Numbered from the stretch's first letter, positions 7,976 to 16,638 are shown. The stretch is DNA of 64,000 nucleotides from Sva-07 sp963743825 (GCA_963743825.1 CAVURC010000010.1:186001-250000), one strand, 5' to 3'. Program-made: numbers and translations. Notes: generated by a model from the letters alone, not told the origin.

Positions 7976-9289
7976 TCACTCTTCGGGGATGCCGTATGCC
8001 CTTGCGATGATCTGCAGGGGGTGCCTGGCCTCACGGCCGGTTTGTTCGACGATGGCCGTGTTGGCGAGGTGGCAGTCACCGGCAACGGCGTCGCCGCCGG
8101 CCTTGGTGATCTGGTCGCCGAGCTTCTTGGCGATCGGGATCGAGATGTCCTCGTTGCCGGCGCGGAAGCCCCACATGCCGTCGACGCCCGAGCACTGCTG
8201 GACGAGCTTGACCTTGGCGCCCGTGAGCTTCATCAGGTCGCGACTCTTGAAGCCGATGTTCTGGGCCCGGAGGTGACACGGCGTGTGGTAGGTGATCTCA
8301 CCGAGCAGTTCGCCGGTGAAGTCGGTGTCGAGCGACGTGTCGTCGCCCTTGTGGACGACCATCAGGTACTCGGCGGCGTCGTAGGTGTGCTCGGCGACGA
8401 GTTCGGCATCGGCACGCAGCGATTCGTCGGCGACGTAGTCGAGGTAGTCCTTCTTGATGATGTAGCTGCAGGTCGGCTGCGGCACGACGATGTCGGTGCC
8501 GGCGCGGACTTCGGCGGCCAAGGTCTTGATGTTCTTCTCGGCGACCTTCGTGAACTCCTTGACATTGCCCGAGTGCAGCCACGGGGCGCCGCAACAGCCG
8601 GCGTTCGTGTTGGTGCACTCGATGCCGTTGCGCTCGTAGACCTTCACGAGGTCTTTGCCGATGTCGGTCTCCTGGTACTCGACGAGGCAGGTGGGGAACA
8701 CCGTCACCTTGCCCTGACGTTTCGTGAGCTGCACCTTGGGGCGCTTCTTGAACCACGTCGAGAAGCGCTGCTTGGCGTACGGAGGAAGCAGGCGGACCGA
8801 CGACACGCCGGTGACCTTCTCGACGGCTTTGCGCACGCCGGAGCCGGGCTCGGCATTGATGATCTTGTTGGCGATGGGGCCGGTGGTGGTGGCGAGCGTT
8901 CCGAGCAGATCGGTGCGCCCCATCATCTGGGTGGTCGCCTTGTTGCGGGTGGACTTGATGCCGTTGGCGTGCTGCATGGCGTCGGCACGCAACATCAGGC
9001 GAGGGAAGTCGAGGTTCCACTCGTGCAGCTCGGGAATGTACGGGCAGTTGATGTAGCAGAGCTTGCACTGGAAGCACTCGTCGACGACCTGGTCCTGCTC
9101 GGCAGGTGTCAGGCGTCCGGCGTCCTGGTCGTCGTGTTTGTCGACCATCTCGAACAGCGTCGGGAACGACGTGCAGAACTTGAAACAGAGACGACATCCG
9201 TGACACAGGTCGTAGACCCTGGTCAGTTCCTCGCGGACATCCGCCTCGTCGAAGTAGACGGGATCCTTCGGGTCATACGTCGTTGTCAT
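7976..9289 (-). CDS. Fe-S oxidoreductase with two 4Fe-4S and two CCG domains (GlpC/HdrD-like)
   Basis: Electron-transfer subunit type protein, 437 residues, intact. Two ferredoxin motifs are visible at about residues 29-40 (CHGCRLCFKFC, ending CTSFP) and 72-83 (CFQCKLCYINCP). Two cysteine-rich CCG-like domains follow: TCLVEYQE...NAGCCGAPWLHSG with PQPTCSYI, and TPCHLRAQNIGF...QQCSGVDG with GDCHLAN. This is the layout of the GlpC subunit of anaerobic glycerol-3-phosphate dehydrogenase and of HdrD. No flavin subunit adjoins it; rubrerythrin upstream and DUF3501 downstream suggest peroxide or thiol redox chemistry and not GlpC function, although a glpD stands just beyond in the other direction. 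Gap to rubrerythrin is 84 bases, enough for its own promoter. Confidence 0.88.
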   Translation of the reverse strand: MTTTYDPKDPVYFDEADVREELTRVYDLCHGCRLCFKFCTSFPTLFEMVDKHDDQDAGRLTPAEQDQVVDECFQCKLCYINCPYIPELHEWNLDFPRLMLRADAMQHANGIKSTRNKATTQMMGRTDLLGTLATTTGPIANKIINAEPGSGVRKAVEKVTGVSSVRLLPPYAKQRFSTWFKKRPKVQLTKRQGKVTVFPTCLVEYQETDIGKDLVKVYERNGIECTNTNAGCCGAPWLHSGNVKEFTKVAEKNIKTLAAEVRAGTDIVVPQPTCSYIIKKDYLDYVADESLRADAELVAEHTYDAAEYLMVVHKGDDTSLDTDFTGELLGEITYHTPCHLRAQNIGFKSRDLMKLTGAKVKLVQQCSGVDGMWGFRAGNEDISIPIAKKLGDQITKAGGDAVAGDCHLANTAIVEQTGREARHPLQIIARAYGIPEE

Positions 9290-9373
9290 GAACTACCTCG
9301 GTCACGCGTGCTGAGAAGTGTGCAATGGGGGCCGGCATGGAGGGGGCCGCAGAGCGACCCCCTCCCACCGTGA

Positions 9374-9793
9374 TCAGCTGATGGACTCGAGGCCCTGGGT
9401 GAAGCGGCCGGCGTGGCTCTTCTCGGCGCGGGCCAGCGTCTCGAACCAGTCGGCGATCTCGTCGAAGCCCTCGTCGCGGGCGGTCTTGGCGAAGCCCGGG
9501 TACATCTGGGTGTACTCGTAGGTCTCGCCGGCGATCGACGCCTTGAAGTTCTGCTCGGTGTCGCCGATGGGCTCGCCCGATGCCGGGTCGCCGACTTCGG
9601 CGAGGTACTCGAGGTGGCCGTGGGCGTGGCCGGTTTCGCCTTCGGCGACCGAGCGGAACAGCGCAGCCGAATCGGGGTAGCCCTCGATGTCGGCCTTCTG
9701 GGCGAACCACAGGTAGCGGCGGTTGGCCTGGCTCTCGCCGGCAAACGCCTCCTTCAGGTTCTCGTGGGTCTTGGTGCCGTTGAGGTCAGCCAT
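9374..9793 (-). CDS. Rubrerythrin (diiron domain only)
   Basis: Non-heme diiron peroxidase of 139 residues that reduces hydrogen peroxide with electrons from a redox partner. The four-helix ferritin-like fold shows its two metal motifs: E in FAGESQANRRYLWFA, EGETGHAHGHLEYL, then the second pair in FKASIAGETYEYTQMY and ARAEKSHAGRF. The usual C-terminal rubredoxin-like Cys4 domain is absent, so electrons must come from a separate protein; the neighbouring Fe-S protein is a natural candidate. Start ATG 9793 has a strong ribosome site (aaggag on the minus strand, 9801-9806). The long upstream reading frame in the track continues over glpD and is not coding. Confidence 0.93.
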   Translation of the reverse strand: MADLNGTKTHENLKEAFAGESQANRRYLWFAQKADIEGYPDSAALFRSVAEGETGHAHGHLEYLAEVGDPASGEPIGDTEQNFKASIAGETYEYTQMYPGFAKTARDEGFDEIADWFETLARAEKSHAGRFTQGLESIS

Positions 9794-9800
9794 GGGTTGT

Positions 9801-9835
9801 CTCCTTGATGTTGGGGGTTTCCAGCCACCATCGTA
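9801..9835 (-). promoter_or_regulatory. Rubrerythrin ribosome site and possible -10
   Basis: On the minus strand, AAGGAG (9801-9806) sits 7 bases before the rubrerythrin ATG, and a TACGAT -10-like hexamer occupies 9830-9835. No good -35 is visible. The 126-base divergent gap to glpD must hold both promoters. Confidence 0.35.
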
Positions 9836-9919
9836 TGCGCATCGGTTCCTCGTTCGGAATTGGTGCAGATCGAGACCTCCGGCCCGGTCCGCGCCGCCCG
9901 ATCTCGTAGCATTCGCCCG

Positions 9920-11707
9920 ATGTCCACGTCGATGCGACCCTTCGAGCGGCGCGCCATGCTCGACGCCTTGCGGGCCGCCGGTGAGCCGGCCGATGGGCTG
10001 ACCAGCGAACCGTTCGACGTGCTCGTCATCGGGGGCGGGATCACGGGTGTCGGCGTTGCGCTCGACGCGGCCGCACGCGGCCTGCGCACCGCACTCGTCG
10101 AGCGTGACGACTTCGCCAGTGGCACGTCGTCGAAGAGTTCGAAGATGGTCCACGGTGGCCTGCGCTACCTGCAGAACGGCGATGTCCGCTTGGTCTACGA
10201 GGCCCTGCGTGAACGACGTCGGCTGATGCGCAATGCGCCGCACCTCGTGGAGGTGCTGCCATTCATGATCCCGATCCTCACGAAGGACGGTGTCGTCTCG
10301 AAGAAGGTCGCCAAGGCACTCGGCTCGGCCATGTGGATGTACGACCTGACCGGCGGGTGGCGCATCGGCAAACTCCACAAGCGGGTCTCTGCCGAGCAGG
10401 CCGCACGCCACTTCCCCACCACACATCTCGACAAGCTGAGCGCCGGCTACCTCTACTACGACGCCGGCGCCGACGACGCTCGACTCACCCTCACCGTCGC
10501 CCGCACCGCGGCGCAGCGCGGCGCCGTGATCGTGAATCGCTGCCGCGTCGTGGACATCACCGCCGATGCCGACGGTCGCGCCAACGGCGCCACGGTCGCC
10601 GCCGACGGCGAACTCATCCATGTGGCGGCGCGGTGCATCGTCAACGCCGCCGGAGTCTGGGCCGACGAGGTGCGCGCGCTCGACGAGGGAACCGACCCCG
10701 ACTCGATCCGACCGGCCAAGGGCGTGCACATCACGATCCCGTGGGAGAAGGTCCGCAACGACATCGCGGTGATCATCCCGGTACGCAGCGACAAGCGCAG
10801 CCTGTTCCTCGTGCCGTGGGGAGAACAGCCCGACGGCACGTTCCGCCACGTCTATGTCGGCACCACCGACACCGACTCGGGCGAGCCGCTCGACGACCCG
10901 CAGTGCACGGGCGACGACATCGACTACGTGCTGACCGCGCTCAACGAGGCGCTGACGGAGACCGTGACGCGTGACGACATCACCGGCGTCTGGGCCGGGA
11001 TGCGCCCGCTCGTGAAGGCGGCGTCGGCCGACGGCGACAGCGCCAAGACCGCTGATCTGTCACGTCGGCATCAGGTCGCCGTCAGCGACTCGGGGGTCGT
11101 GCGGGTCAACGGCGGCAAGCTGACGACCTACCGCGAAATGGCCGAGGACACCGTCGACGTGGTGGTGCGACAACTCGATGCGCCGAGACGCGCTCGTCGT
11201 TCGACGACGCGGCGGCTGTCGCTGTTCGGTGCGACACGACGTTCCGATGGTGGTCGGGCCCGTGGAGATCGAGGAACCACAGCGGCCCATCTGGCACACC
11301 GATTCGGCACCCAGGCCGACGAGATCCGTGCCCTCGTGGCGTTCGACCCGGCGTTGGGCGAACCCCTCGTGCCCGGCCAGCCCTACCTGCGCGCCGAAGC
11401 CGTCTACGCCGCCCGCCACGAGATGGCGACCACGCTCGACGATGTCCTGGTGCGACGGACCCGCGCCCACCTGTTCGATCGATCCGCAACGCTCGCCGTC
11501 GCCGCTGACGTCGCCGACCTGCTCGCCGCCGAACTCGGCTGGGACGCCGACGAGACCGAACGTCAACTCACCCACTATCGAGCGCTGTGCCACGCCGAGG
11601 AAGCAGCCGCCCGAGCGTCTGTCGCTCGCGACACGGCTGCACGAGACAGTGTTGCCCCACACACCGCAGGAGCCGACGATGACCAGCTCGCCAACGCCAC
11701 CGATTGA
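9920..11707 (+). CDS. glpD: Glycerol-3-phosphate dehydrogenase (FAD, GlpD family)
   Basis: Membrane-associated flavoenzyme that oxidises glycerol-3-phosphate to dihydroxyacetone phosphate and passes electrons to quinone. About 595 residues, intact. The dinucleotide fold VLVIGGGITGVGVALDAAAR lies near residue 35, followed by the family signature SGTSSKSSKMVHGGLRYL, the substrate-side block AKGVHITIPWEK and the FAD-closing segment VNGGKLTTYREMAEDTVD. The C-terminal helical domain runs from about residue 460. The start MSTSMRPFERR (9920) is preferred over an in-frame start at 9860. The start of AGPS-like gene 2 overlaps the last 29 bases. Glycerol kinase lies two genes downstream, so this is a glycerol/glycerol-3-phosphate use cluster. 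Confidence 0.94.
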   Translation: MSTSMRPFERRAMLDALRAAGEPADGLTSEPFDVLVIGGGITGVGVALDAAARGLRTALVERDDFASGTSSKSSKMVHGGLRYLQNGDVRLVYEALRERRRLMRNAPHLVEVLPFMIPILTKDGVVSKKVAKALGSAMWMYDLTGGWRIGKLHKRVSAEQAARHFPTTHLDKLSAGYLYYDAGADDARLTLTVARTAAQRGAVIVNRCRVVDITADADGRANGATVAADGELIHVAARCIVNAAGVWADEVRALDEGTDPDSIRPAKGVHITIPWEKVRNDIAVIIPVRSDKRSLFLVPWGEQPDGTFRHVYVGTTDTDSGEPLDDPQCTGDDIDYVLTALNEALTETVTRDDITGVWAGMRPLVKAASADGDSAKTADLSRRHQVAVSDSGVVRVNGGKLTTYREMAEDTVDVVVRQLDAPRRARRSTTRRLSLFGATRRSDGGRARGDRGTTAAHLAHRFGTQADEIRALVAFDPALGEPLVPGQPYLRAEAVYAARHEMATTLDDVLVRRTRAHLFDRSATLAVAADVADLLAAELGWDADETERQLTHYRALCHAEEAAARASVARDTAARDSVAPHTAGADDDQLANATD

Positions 11708-13160
11708 ACTGCTCGGCGAGGGGTCCCGATTCGATGGGCCGGGCGTCGACGTTCCCGAGGAGGCGCTTCACGCCCTCGAATCGATCTGTGAGGTCATCAC
11801 CGAGGGCACCGGCGTCGCCGAGGCGAGCCGCGACTGGTGGCCGCTCGCACTGCACTGGGCACTGGCCGGCGAGGTACCACAGCTTGCCGACGTCGTCGTG
11901 AGGCCGACGTCGACCGACGAGGTCGTTCGAGTCACGCAGGTGTGCAACAACGCGCGCCTGCCGCTCACCGTCGCTGGTGGCCGCAGCGGCGTGTGCGGCG
12001 CCGCGGCACCGGTGTTCGGTGGCGTGGTCCTCGACGCCACAGCGCTCGCTGGTGTGGTCGAGATCGACGAGATCTCCGGCATCGTCGAGGTGCTCCCCGG
12101 CACATTCGGACCCGACCTCGAAGACGCACTCCGCCCGGTCGGACTGTCGGTGGGCCACTTCCCGCAGAGCTTCGATCTGGCGACCGTCGGCGGGTGGATC
12201 GGCTCGCGTGGAGCCGGCCAGTATTCGACGCGCTACGGCAAGATCGAAGACATGGTGGTCGGCCTCGAGGTCGTGCTCGCCAATGGCACCGTCGTGCGCA
12301 CGGGCGGCGCGCCCGCGGCAGCAGCGGGTCCCGACCTCACGCAACTGTTCGTCGGATCCGAGGGCACGCTCGGCGTGATCACCAGGGTGTGGCTGCGCAC
12401 GCACCCGATCCCCGAGGACGAACGGCGTGCGGCCTACTCGTTCGCATCGTTCGGCGACGGCGTCGAGGCCTGCCGGCGAATCCTGCGCACCGGAGCGACA
12501 CCTGCCGTGTTGCGTCTCTACGACGCGGCCGAGTCGCAGCGGGGTCAGGGCGGAGACGGCAGCGAGTGCATCCTGCTCGTGCTCGACGAGGGCGACGCCG
12601 CGATCGTCGACGCCACCATGGCGATCGTCGAGCAGAGCTGCGCCGACGTCGGAGCGAAGCCGGCCGACATCGGACTGGTCGAGGCGTGGCTCGGGCACCG
12701 CAACGACACCTCGGCGCTGCAGGGGCTCACACGCAAGGGGTTCGTCGTCGACACGATGGAGATCGCCGCCTCGTGGTCGATCATCGACGCGCTGTTCGAC
12801 GACGTTCGCGCGGCGATGCTGGCCGTTCCACACGCCCGTGCGGCGACGTGCCATCTCTCGCACAGCTATGCCGACGGCGCGTGTCTCTACTTCACGTTCG
12901 CAGCAACGCCTCCGACCGACGAGATCGAGTCGACGTACATCGCCCTGTGGGATGCCGGACAGCGAGCGGTGCTCGCCGGCGGCGGCAACCTGTCGCACCA
13001 CCACGGGGTCGGCCTGAACCGCGGTCGCTTCATGGCCGAGGCCCTGGGTTCGGGCCACGGTGTACTGGCGGCGATCAAGGCGACGCTCGACCCGAACGGC
13101 ATCATGAACCCGGGCAAACTCGGCCTGCCCACACCGTTCGGTGAGGTCCCGTGGCCGTGA
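11679..13160 (+). CDS. FAD-linked oxidase, alkyl-dihydroxyacetonephosphate synthase (AgpS)-like
   Basis: Flavoprotein of the vanillyl-alcohol-oxidase/FAD-binding type 4 superfamily, 493 residues, intact. The FAD-binding PP-loop region reads VVVRPTSTDEVVRVTQVCN and LTVAGGRSGVCG; then FPQSFDLATVGGWIGSRGAG and LFVGSEGTLGVIT. Near the C-terminus are CHLSHSYADGACLYFTF and GGNLSHHHGVGLNR, then the closing DPNGIMNPGKLG; the histidine cluster resembles the AGPS active site. AGPS swaps the acyl chain of acyl-DHAP for a fatty alcohol to start ether lipids. GlpD, which makes DHAP, overlaps just upstream, which fits a DHAP-derived substrate. A generic D-2-hydroxy-acid oxidase is the alternative. The ATG follows caggag at 11667-11672. 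Confidence 0.8.
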   Translation: MTSSPTPPIELLGEGSRFDGPGVDVPEEALHALESICEVITEGTGVAEASRDWWPLALHWALAGEVPQLADVVVRPTSTDEVVRVTQVCNNARLPLTVAGGRSGVCGAAAPVFGGVVLDATALAGVVEIDEISGIVEVLPGTFGPDLEDALRPVGLSVGHFPQSFDLATVGGWIGSRGAGQYSTRYGKIEDMVVGLEVVLANGTVVRTGGAPAAAAGPDLTQLFVGSEGTLGVITRVWLRTHPIPEDERRAAYSFASFGDGVEACRRILRTGATPAVLRLYDAAESQRGQGGDGSECILLVLDEGDAAIVDATMAIVEQSCADVGAKPADIGLVEAWLGHRNDTSALQGLTRKGFVVDTMEIAASWSIIDALFDDVRAAMLAVPHARAATCHLSHSYADGACLYFTFAATPPTDEIESTYIALWDAGQRAVLAGGGNLSHHHGVGLNRGRFMAEALGSGHGVLAAIKATLDPNGIMNPGKLGLPTPFGEVPWP

Positions 13161-13576
13161 ACGATCTCGCCCGGCGATGGGATCTCGATGCCGTGCGCGC
13201 CGGAATCGGCGTGTGTCTGATCCTCGCGATCCCGCTCACGCTGATTGCAGCGTTCGTCGACTCCGGCGACGCGGGGCTCAATGCGTTCTTCTTCTTCGGC
13301 GCGATGTTCGGGTTCGTGCTCGGGTCCGGGTGCGCTGCGTGGCTGCAGCGCCGCGGCACACCGCTCAGCCACGGCATGGTCACGGCGATGGTTGCGTATC
13401 TCGGCGCTCAAGCAGTCTTCATCACGATCCGACTGATCGGCGGCAACACGGTCAACTGGTTCGGTGTGTTCTTCACGCTGTCGCTGGTGATGCTCGCCGG
13501 CTTGTTCGGCGGTCTGCTCGGAAGCCTGCTGCAGGCACGTGGTGTCGTACCGTCGAGCCGCAGATCCCAGACTTGA
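13151..13576 (+). CDS. Small integral membrane protein, unknown function
   Basis: About 140 residues with four predicted membrane helices: GIGVCLILAIPLTLIAAFV, AFFFFGAMFGFVLGSGCAAW, MVTAMVAYLGAQAVFITIRL and FGVFFTLSLVMLAGLFGGLL. The start is GTG 13151 or, equally plausible, GTG 13157, which overlaps the preceding stop as GTGA; either implies translational coupling to the AGPS-like gene. The soluble ends are short and basic. I do not recognise a family. Its position between the AGPS-like enzyme and glycerol kinase suggests a link to glycerol or lipid metabolism, but it carries no transporter or channel motif. Confidence 0.75.
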   Translation: MAVNDLARRWDLDAVRAGIGVCLILAIPLTLIAAFVDSGDAGLNAFFFFGAMFGFVLGSGCAAWLQRRGTPLSHGMVTAMVAYLGAQAVFITIRLIGGNTVNWFGVFFTLSLVMLAGLFGGLLGSLLQARGVVPSSRRSQT

Positions 13577-13597
13577 CAGAACAGTCGTGACAGAACG
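13573..13597 (+). promoter_or_regulatory. Direct repeat and TTGACA element before glycerol kinase
   Basis: A TTGACA hexamer (13573-13578) and a 9-base direct repeat tgacagaac (13575-13583 and 13589-13597, 14-base period) lie just before the GTG start at 13612. A ribosome site GGTGAGG follows at 13597-13603. The repeat may be an operator or chance; no clear -10 is seen. Confidence 0.3.
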
Positions 13598-13611
13598 GTG
13601 AGGACGAACAC

Positions 13612-15081
13612 GTGACCAACATCTTGGTGATCGATGTCGGGACCACCGGCCTGCGCGCTGCGGTGGTCGACGAGACGCTGACGGTGCGCACGTTGGAGTA
13701 CCGCACGTGCCCACCGTCGAACCCGGCGCCCGGGTTGGTCGAGTTCGATGGCGCGGAGATGGCCACGAAGCTGCTCGACGCAGCCCGCACGGCAATCGCC
13801 TCCATCGGCGAACCGATCTCGGCCGTCGGCATCACCAACCAGCGCGCCAGCGTCATGATGTGGGACCGCGCCACCGGTGAGCCGGTCGGCCCCGGGCTCG
13901 GCTGGCAGGACCTGCGAACGGTCGGCGATTGCATCATGGCCAAGATCGAGCACGGATGGGCACTCGCTCCGAACCAGTCGGCGACCAAGGCGGCTTGGCT
14001 CCTGGCGAACACGCCCGACCTCGAGGGGCGCGACCTCTGCATCGGCACGATCGACTCGTGGGTGGCCTGGACCTTGTCGCAGGGTGCGCTCCACGTGAGC
14101 GACCACACGAATGCGTCGGCGACGACGAACGGGCTCCGACTGGTCGACGGTTCCGGTTGGAACCAGGCCGTGTGTGATGCCTTCGGGATCCCCGTGTCGA
14201 TGCTCGCCACCGTCGTCGACTCGGTCGGCGTGTGCGGTGAGGCGACGGCACTCCCCGGGTCACCGCCCATCGCGGCACTGCTCGGCGACCAGCAGGCGTC
14301 GCTGATCGGGCAGGGGTGCGTTCGACCGGGTCGGGCGAAGATCACCTTCGGCAGCGGCGGCATGCTCGACGTGTGCACCGACCAACCCACGCCCGATGGC
14401 GCCCATCGCCATGCGGCCGGCACCTATCCCCTGCCGCTCTGGTCGATCGACGGCCGCCTCACCTGGGGCGTGGAAGGCATCATGCTGTCGGCGGGAACCA
14501 ACGTCGAGTGGCTCTGCGACGACCTCGGCCTGATCGCCGATCCGGCCGACAGCCACGACGTTGCCAGCCGATGCGCCGACACCGATGGTGTCGTCTACGT
14601 CCCTGCACTGATGGGCCTGGGGACACCGCGCTGGGACTACGGCGCCCGAGGCACCCTGCTGGGTCTGACGCGGGGCTCCGGCCGTGAGCACGTGGTGCGC
14701 GCAGTGCTCGAGGGTGTCGCCCATCGTGGGGCGGACCTGCTCGATGCGGCCACCGCCGACACCGGAATCGACATCCACACGGTTCGGGTCGACGGCGGCA
14801 TGAGCCGCAACCCGACCTTCGTGCAGGCCCTCGCCGATGCTGCGAACCGACCCGTCGAGGTCGCACCCGTCGCCGAATCGACGACCATCGGTGCAGCCTT
14901 CATGGCAGGCCTCGGCGTCGGCATCTGGAACGACATCCACGATCTCGATGGGCTGTGGCAGCCGTCGCACGTCGTCGAACCACACCCGGAAAACGACCAC
15001 GTCCGCCTGCGCGAGCGATGGTCCGACGCGCTCGACCGCTCAGCCGGCTGGTACCCCGATCTCTCGGCCCTCGACTTCTGA
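13612..15081 (+). CDS. FGGY-family carbohydrate kinase, probable glycerol kinase
   Basis: ATP-dependent sugar/polyol kinase of 489 residues, intact, normal FGGY length. Visible signatures are the N-terminal phosphate loop VIDVGTTGLRAAVVDE, SAVGITNQRASVMMWDRATG (the glycerol-kinase-like NQR/W segment), LLGDQQASLIGQGC, KITFGSGGMLDV, and the second nucleotide motif VDGGMSRNPTFVQALADA. With glpD two genes upstream, phosphorylation of glycerol to glycerol-3-phosphate is the simplest reading. The sequence is more divergent than classical GlpK (for example WQDLRT instead of WQDTRT-type plus altered C-lobe), so another polyol cannot be excluded. The start GTG 13612 follows a ribosome site. Confidence 0.82.
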   Translation: MTNILVIDVGTTGLRAAVVDETLTVRTLEYRTCPPSNPAPGLVEFDGAEMATKLLDAARTAIASIGEPISAVGITNQRASVMMWDRATGEPVGPGLGWQDLRTVGDCIMAKIEHGWALAPNQSATKAAWLLANTPDLEGRDLCIGTIDSWVAWTLSQGALHVSDHTNASATTNGLRLVDGSGWNQAVCDAFGIPVSMLATVVDSVGVCGEATALPGSPPIAALLGDQQASLIGQGCVRPGRAKITFGSGGMLDVCTDQPTPDGAHRHAAGTYPLPLWSIDGRLTWGVEGIMLSAGTNVEWLCDDLGLIADPADSHDVASRCADTDGVVYVPALMGLGTPRWDYGARGTLLGLTRGSGREHVVRAVLEGVAHRGADLLDAATADTGIDIHTVRVDGGMSRNPTFVQALADAANRPVEVAPVAESTTIGAAFMAGLGVGIWNDIHDLDGLWQPSHVVEPHPENDHVRLRERWSDALDRSAGWYPDLSALDF

Positions 15082-15111
15082 ACGATCACCAGATGACGAT
15101 GCCCAGGACTC

Positions 15112-15117
15112 TAGAAT
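15112..15117 (+). promoter_or_regulatory. -10-like element before the ferritin-like pair
   Basis: TAGAAT at 15112-15117 lies 63 bases before the GTG start of the first ferritin-like gene, in the gap after the kinase stop. No -35 is convincing. The gap also shows a short ccctcccagcggg stem near 15128. Confidence 0.35.
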
Positions 15118-15179
15118 TGCTCGGATGCCCTCCCAGCGGGAAGGCTGTAGGACGCATGACCCCGAAAGGACACTCCCCT

Positions 15180-15785
15180 GTGGACCTCGAATCCGCTCAG
15201 ACCGCCACGTCGCGGCGCAGCCTTGTCGGCGCGCTGGGCGTTGCCGGCCTCGCCAGTGCCGTTGCGCTCGCCGTTGCCAGGCCCGTCGCTGCCGCCCCGT
15301 ACTCTCCGACCGCCGCAGGATTCGACCACGCTCGAGCAGGCCCTCCAGATCGAGTTGGCCGCCAAGTTGCTGTATCGCGACGCGCTCGCCGCCGGGTTGA
15401 CGGATGCCGCCGCTGAAGTCGCCCAGGTGTTCGGCGACAACCACGAGGCGTACGCCGATCAGTTCGCAGCCATCACCGGCATCTCGGCGAACACGTACAA
15501 CGAGGCGTTCTACGCTGAGTACAAGGACAGGTTCGCCACGAGCGACGCCGCCGAGTTCGCTCAGGCCGCGTGGGAGTTGGAGAACAACTTCGCCGCCACG
15601 TACACCGAACTGTTCACGTCGCTCGAGTGCCGTGCGAGTCCCAGACCGTCGTGGCCTCGATCGTGGTCCTCAACGGACGCATGGCCACCGTGCTCGCCGA
15701 CATCGCCGGGGTGTCGAGCGACTTCGACCTCGTGTTCGATCCACCAGCGGAAATCATCACACTCCCGGAGCCGCAGCAGTCATGA
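15180..15785 (+). CDS. Tat-exported ferritin-like protein (frameshifted)
   Basis: About 200 residues after joining three frames. The N-terminus has a twin-arginine signal: TATSRRSLVGALGVAGLASA, ending at AAAPYSP. The mature part is ferritin-like, four-helix: TLEQALQIELAAKLLYRDAL, DNHEAYADQFAAITG and FAQAAWELENNFAATYTELF, followed by ASIVVLNGRMATVLADIAGV. The frame changes near 15325 and near 15635. GTG 15180 is chosen because AAAGGA (15165-15170) is well spaced from it; ATG 15156 is an alternative. The Glu/His pattern (EIELAAK, DNHEAY, ELENN) could hold a diiron site but is incomplete. Partner of the next gene, with which it overlaps as ATGA. Confidence 0.75.
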
Positions 15786-16612
15786 ACGTGTTCGCACCGA
15801 AATCCGAGTCGATGGTCACCCGACGTCAGGCGTTCAAGATCGGTGGGCTCACCGTGACGTTGGCCGCGCTCGTTGCGGCATGCGGTGAAGACCTCCAAGG
15901 CGATACCGCACCGGGACGCGTCGGCTACGCACCGCCGATCACCGACCCGCCGGAGTACGTCGTCGACGACGCCGTGCTGCTGCGTACCGCGTCGTCGCTC
16001 GAGTACTCCGCGATCGCGGTGTACGAGCAGGCCCTGGAAATCGGCGGGCTCGACGATTCCGGTCAGACACTGGTCGAGCGCCTGATCGCCAATCACCAGG
16101 CGGTCGCCGACGAAATGGGCGATCTCACCGAGGCCGAAGGTGGTGTTGCCTGGGAGTGCACGAACCCGTGGCTCGTCGATCGCCTGCTCACGCCCGTTGT
16201 CGAGCTGATCAAGACGAGCGACGACCCGACCCGCGACGTCCTCAACCTGGCCGTCGCACTCGAGAACCTTGCAGCGTCGACGCACCAGGTCCTGTCGGTC
16301 GAGTTGTCGTCGGCCGACGCCAAGACAGCGACCCTCGAGGCCGCCACACTGGCATCGCGGCAGTCGGCGGAGATCGTTGTGCTCACTCGGGGCGCTGACG
16401 GCTACATCAGCCCCGCAGTCCTCGGCGAGGGTGTCCCGACCGACCCATCGGGCGTGCCCTACACCTATGCGATCACCAGCCGGTTCGGTTCCGTCGGCCA
16501 GGCCGAACTGATCGTCGGTGCGCCCGACGAGAACGGTGGGCGTGAATCGTTCACCCTGCAGACGCCGGCTGCGAACTCGTACATCTACAACGAGCTCGAA
16601 CCGAGCTGCTGA
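15782..16612 (+). CDS. Exported ferritin-like lipoprotein, Tat-type signal
   Basis: 276 residues, intact. The leader has both a twin-arginine motif (TRRQAFKIGG) and a lipobox (LAALVAAC), so it is probably a Tat-exported lipoprotein anchored outside the membrane. The mature domain is ferritin-like: LLRTASSLEYSAIAVYEQAL, LIANHQAVADEMGDLTEAEG, LNLAVALENLAASTHQVLSV and ATLASRQSAEIVVL, with E/H residues in helix positions expected for a metal site. A C-terminal extension of about 60 residues (SPAVLGEGVPTDPSG...) is of unknown role. The start overlaps the upstream stop (ATGA), so the pair is co-translated. The next feature is rnpB, 42 bases downstream. Confidence 0.82.
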   Translation: MNVFAPKSESMVTRRQAFKIGGLTVTLAALVAACGEDLQGDTAPGRVGYAPPITDPPEYVVDDAVLLRTASSLEYSAIAVYEQALEIGGLDDSGQTLVERLIANHQAVADEMGDLTEAEGGVAWECTNPWLVDRLLTPVVELIKTSDDPTRDVLNLAVALENLAASTHQVLSVELSSADAKTATLEAATLASRQSAEIVVLTRGADGYISPAVLGEGVPTDPSGVPYTYAITSRFGSVGQAELIVGAPDENGGRESFTLQTPAANSYIYNELEPSC

Positions 16613-16638
16613 CCGGCACGCTCTGCGTGCACCCGTCG

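Noticed and set aside
7346..9373. A 675-codon plus-strand frame covering the DUF3501 and Fe-S genes
   Set aside because: It is antisense to two clear genes with motifs, and its Val/Leu/Asp/Gly-rich composition is the usual shadow of a high-GC coding strand.
11178..11290. Arg-rich segment near the end of glpD as a frameshift
   Set aside because: The frame stays open and the segment matches the variable linker before the C-terminal domain of GlpD, with homologous sequence on both sides in the same frame.
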